Below are positions 7,104 through 9,718 of a stretch of 9,718 bases of DNA, one piece after another. How positions within the stretch are numbered: the stretch's first letter is position 1; every line of letters begins with the position of its first letter. The DNA is taken from contig VSOD01000130.1 in assembly GCA_009774655.1 (NCBI GenBank), positions 1 to 9,718 of the forward strand, in the 5' to 3' direction. The notes beneath the pieces were generated by a model that had not been told where the DNA came from, ran no database searches, and was given only the letters and a program-made list of their open reading frames with translations. The position numbers and the translations under genes were made by a program. This DNA comes from Lachnospiraceae bacterium (GTDB lineage Bacteria > Bacillota_A > Clostridia > Lachnospirales > Lachnospiraceae).

Positions 7104-7844
7104 ATGGGTGTGAGACAGGCAGGACCTGTGATCAGAGTCAAAGATTTATATAAGATCTATCGGATCGGTGAGACGAAAGTGCGCGCGTTGAACGGCGTCA
7201 GCTTCACCATTAACCGGGGGGATTTCTGTTCCATCGTAGGTACATCCGGTTCCGGTAAATCCACGCTCCTCAATATGCTGGCGGGCCTGGAGAAGCCCAC
7301 GAAGGGCGAGATCGTGATCGCCGGAGAGCATATGGAGCGGAAGACGGAGAACCAGCTGGTGGCGTTTCGCCGGGAGCATATCGGTTTTATCTTCCAGTCT
7401 TTTAACCTGATGGGGACTATGAATGCCATCGAGAACGTGGCGCTTCCGCTTACGTTTCAGGGGATGGACAGGAAGAGCCGCATAAGGAAGGCGGAGGAAA
7501 TGCTGGAGCTGGTCGGACTTGAAAAGCATAAGAAACACAGGCCCAATCAGATGTCCGGCGGTCAGCAGCAGCGTGTAGGCGTGGCCCGGGCGCTGGTGGT
7601 GGAACCGGAGATCATCTTCGCGGACGAACCTACCGGGAATCTGGATTCCAACACTTCCGTGGAAGTGATGAATCTGATGAAGAAGGTGGTGCGGGAGAAG
7701 CAGCAGACTCTGGTGATGGTAACGCACGATAATTATCTGGCCGGGTTTGCGGATCTGGTGCTGCGGATCAGGGACGGCAAGATCATAGAGATCGAGGACC
7801 GGCGGGGGATGGAACTGCCGGAGGAGATCAAGGCGCAGGAATGA
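7104..7844 (+). CDS. ABC transporter ATP-binding protein, MacB/LolD/FtsE class
   Basis: This 246-residue cytoplasmic ATPase belongs to the class that drives FtsX-like permeases (MacB, LolCDE, YknYZ, BceAB). In order: A-loop Tyr19 region (LYKIYRIG), Walker A GTSGSGKS at 46-53, Q-loop Gln98 (GFIFQSFNL), signature MSGGQQQRVGVARAL from 150, Walker B IIFADEP with Asp174 and Glu175, D-loop NLDS, and H-loop His208 (VTHDN). All catalytic residues are present. These ATPases often power efflux or mechanotransmission by a permease with a large outer domain rather than import. No such permease is in the window; the large permease upstream already has its own ATPase, so the partner probably lies beyond the right edge after the secreted protein gene. 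A 35-base palindrome lies directly upstream of this gene and of the next. The cargo is unknown. Confidence 0.95.
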   Translation: MGVRQAGPVIRVKDLYKIYRIGETKVRALNGVSFTINRGDFCSIVGTSGSGKSTLLNMLAGLEKPTKGEIVIAGEHMERKTENQLVAFRREHIGFIFQSFNLMGTMNAIENVALPLTFQGMDRKSRIRKAEEMLELVGLEKHKKHRPNQMSGGQQQRVGVARALVVEPEIIFADEPTGNLDSNTSVEVMNLMKKVVREKQQTLVMVTHDNYLAGFADLVLRIRDGKIIEIEDRRGMELPEEIKAQE

Positions 7845-7854
7845 CGCCGGGTGA

Positions 7855-7889
7855 CTGCGGATACGGCAGAGGTTTGCCGGTGGCCGCAG
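7855..7889 (+). other. Hairpin between the ATPase gene and the secreted-protein gene
   Basis: CTGCGG (7855-7860) pairs with CCGCAG (7884-7889), and inside it CGGCA (7864-7868) pairs with TGCCG (7875-7879) around a 6-base loop. No T-run follows, so termination by this hairpin alone is unlikely. It could slow decay or processing between two genes needed in different amounts. It may also be chance in GC-rich sequence. Confidence 0.35.
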
Positions 7890-7917
7890 ACAGAATGACA
7901 TGACGGGAAGTATGTTG

Positions 7918-7952
7918 TATAGTAAACGAAATTTCTAATGTCGTTAACTGTA
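7918..7952 (+). repeat. 35-base palindromic repeat, copy 2
   Basis: This is the same sequence as at 7031-7065 apart from one A-to-G change in the right arm (ACTGTA instead of ACTATA), which lowers the arm match to 10 of 12. It ends 16 bases before the ATG at 7969, and the ribosome binding site AGAGGA (7955-7960) follows at once. A protein bound here, or a hairpin formed here in the mRNA, would lie right at the translation start region. No convincing sigma-A promoter can be placed within or just before it. Confidence 0.85.
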
Positions 7953-7968
7953 AAAGAGGATAAGAGAG

Positions 7969-9718
7969 ATGATAAGAAAAGAATGGAAGTTGAAGAGAAA
8001 GTTAACGGTCACAAAGGCGGCAGGTAAGTTTTTGGCCGGCGTGGCTTTGAGTGTGGCGCTGAGCATAGCGGTCTGGCCGATGCCGCAGCTGCCGGGGACG
8101 GTGGCCTATGTGAAAGCGGTAGAACCAGATTATATTGAGAATCCGGACGCCTGGGGGAACGGGGATCAGAATCCGGATCAGGATCCGTCGGGAAGTATCA
8201 GTAATAATACGCCTGTCATCAACCGCACATCAGACCGGGTGATCACGGACGACGACCGTGCGGATGCAGATGCGGACATGCTCTATTACATGCAGAGTCT
8301 GGAAGTGCGGTACAAGCTGGATGAAAAGGTAATGGAGAATCTTCACAAGGTATTCGACAGTGCGGTCTATTACATTGCCAATACCGAGATGTCACTGACG
8401 GAGCTGTGGGCTTATGTGTCACAGGCCAAAAGCAACATGGAGTCTACGGCGGTAGCGGCGGTCACCATGACCACCAGTGAATTCCTGCAGGTTGGAGACA
8501 ACTGGGAGACGCCCACGGTAAGTTACGGACAGAAGGTTTCCATTGTGCTCCCGGTGATCAACTTCGGTACGGAGGAACTGAATGATCTGATCATACAGCC
8601 GCAGACGTCGACGGTGGTGTCGGAGTGGCCTTTTGAGCCGGATATGAGCGGGTATCTGCAGACAGAGCCTTTTATCCCGGGAAATCAGACCAAGGATGCT
8701 GCGATGGCCAACCGCAGGGAATTTACGTTTACCTTTACGGCCAGAAATGATGTGATGACCGGCTATTATCCGCTGAAATTCAATGTGTGGTACACGAAGG
8801 CCGGTGTCCGGAGCGAGGAGCCGGCGGAGCTGACGGTCTATGTGAAGACGGTCGGTAAACCGGGCAGCGGCATCATCGGCGGCAGCGGACAGGAGACGTC
8901 CGGCGCGAAGCCGCGTATCGTGGTGACGGGCTTCGAGACGAATCCGTCTACGGTCTATGCCGGAGATACTTTTACACTGATCATTCACGTACAGAATACG
9001 GCCAAAGATACGGCGGTAACGAATGTGCTTTTTGATATGCAGGCGGCGCAGGAGGGGGAAGACAAGACCAATACGTATTCCGCGTTTCTGCCGACGTCCG
9101 GGGCCAGTTCCATCTATATGGACAGGATCGGGGCCAACACGGCGGCGGATATCGAGATCGAGATGACGGCGAAAGCCGACCTGGCACAGAAACCTTATGT
9201 ACTGGATGTCAATATGAAATATGATGCGGGTACGATGTTCGATCTGACGGATAAGGCCAGTGTCTCGATCCCGATCTCCCAGGAGAGCCGGTTCGATACG
9301 AGTATTCCGGAAGTGGTGCCGGCGGATATCACGGTCGGTTCCCAGTCCAATGTGATGTTCAGTATCTATAATACAGGGAAGACGACGCTATATAACGTAC
9401 AGGTGAAATTCAAGGCGGACTCTATTGATGAGGCATCTTCTTTTGTCGGCAATCTGCAGTCAGGCGCCACCGGAAGTGTGGATGTTATGTTAACCGGTAT
9501 TGCGGCTACTATGGATGACGGAACAGTCACCATGGAGATTTCTTATGAAGATGACGCAGGCAAGGTGACTACGGAAGAGAAGACCATCACCCTTTTCGTG
9601 ACAGAGATGATCATGGATGATATGATGGGCGACGATATGATGGGCGAGGATTTCATGGTTGACGGAGAAGGCGGTCCGAAGAAGGGATGGTCTGTCGGTG
9701 TGATCGTGGGTATTGTGG
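7969..9718 (+). CDS. Secreted Ig-like repeat protein (CARDB/COG1361-like), 3' truncated
   Basis: The frame is open from the ATG at 7969 to the window edge, giving 583 residues without a stop. AGAGGA precedes the start by eight bases. The N-terminus is a signal peptide: basic residues 1-20, hydrophobic 21-37, and a plausible cut after VKA at residue 50. An Asn/Asp/Pro-rich stretch and a helical segment (~100-160) follow. Three Ig-like units then start near residues 185, 315 and 455, each with a G-containing turn before a strand ending in a phrase like VINFGTEELND, VQNTAKDTAVTN or IYNTGKTTLYN, as in CARDB or NPCBM-associated NEW3 domains. A Gly/Ser linker lies near 301-314 and a Met/Asp-rich linker at 550-563. 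GWSVGVIVGIV at 573-583 begins a likely C-terminal membrane anchor. Behind a MacB-class ATPase gene, it may be the outer adaptor subunit of that transporter; this is an inference. Confidence 0.85.
   Translation, partial: MIRKEWKLKRKLTVTKAAGKFLAGVALSVALSIAVWPMPQLPGTVAYVKAVEPDYIENPDAWGNGDQNPDQDPSGSISNNTPVINRTSDRVITDDDRADADADMLYYMQSLEVRYKLDEKVMENLHKVFDSAVYYIANTEMSLTELWAYVSQAKSNMESTAVAAVTMTTSEFLQVGDNWETPTVSYGQKVSIVLPVINFGTEELNDLIIQPQTSTVVSEWPFEPDMSGYLQTEPFIPGNQTKDAAMANRREFTFTFTARNDVMTGYYPLKFNVWYTKAGVRSEEPAELTVYVKTVGKPGSGIIGGSGQETSGAKPRIVVTGFETNPSTVYAGDTFTLIIHVQNTAKDTAVTNVLFDMQAAQEGEDKTNTYSAFLPTSGASSIYMDRIGANTAADIEIEMTAKADLAQKPYVLDVNMKYDAGTMFDLTDKASVSIPISQESRFDTSIPEVVPADITVGSQSNVMFSIYNTGKTTLYNVQVKFKADSIDEASSFVGNLQSGATGSVDVMLTGIAATMDDGTVTMEISYEDDAGKVTTEEKTITLFVTEMIMDDMMGDDMMGEDFMVDGEGGPKKGWSVGVIVGIV
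9616..9645 (+). repeat. Tandem 15-base repeat coding Asp-Asp-Met-Met-Gly
   Basis: Two adjacent copies of a 15-base unit, GATGATATGATGGGC and GACGATATGATGGGC, differ at one base and encode DDMMG twice (residues 550-559). EDFM follows, extending the acidic, Met-rich pattern. The tract sits between the last Ig-like domain and the membrane anchor of the secreted protein. Confidence 0.9.

Noticed and set aside
8419..8988. Open frame on the - strand opposite the secreted protein gene
   Set aside because: The + strand frame is open throughout, has a signal peptide, a ribosome binding site and repeated Ig-like domains. The antisense product is Arg/His-rich and not protein-like.

Overview
The window looks like a chromosomal segment from a Gram-positive Clostridia-type bacterium, probably of the Lachnospiraceae kind. 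The grounds are the AAGGAG-type ribosome binding sites, sigma-A-type promoters with 17-base spacers, a YtrA-type GntR regulator next to an ABC module, and moderate GC with coding on one strand only. No ribosomal, tRNA or other taxonomic marker is present, so the placement is an inference. All six genes run on the + strand. I see no phage, transposase, CRISPR or RNA gene.

Region 1 (1-1556) is a membrane-anchored TPR-like protein with a very basic cytoplasmic tail. Its reading frame stays open to the left edge, so its start is not certain. Region 2 (1557-3505) is a self-contained glycolysis gene. It has a good promoter with a palindrome at the expected transcription start, then gpmI (cofactor-independent phosphoglycerate mutase, all catalytic residues present), then an unusually long hairpin with a T-run that acts as terminator.

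Region 3 (3540-7025) is a GntR-ABC module. A near-consensus promoter is overlapped by a 25-base near-palindrome, the probable operator for the GntR/YtrA-family repressor encoded next. After it come an ABC ATPase and a large permease with about nine membrane segments and a soluble C-terminal domain of about 335 residues. The ATPase and permease genes overlap by 29 bases. The arrangement resembles ytrAB-type loci that respond to cell-envelope stress, but the cargo is unknown.

Region 4 (7026-9718) is a second ABC system. It has a MacB/LolD-class ATPase and a secreted protein with three Ig-like (CARDB/COG1361-like) repeats, a Met/Asp-rich linker and the start of a C-terminal membrane helix cut by the window edge. 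A nearly identical 35-base palindromic repeat lies directly upstream of each of these two genes. This points to a shared control element and to a transporter or exporter whose permease should lie just downstream. No T-run terminator is visible from the gntR promoter to the right edge, so regions 3 and 4 may be read partly as one transcript.
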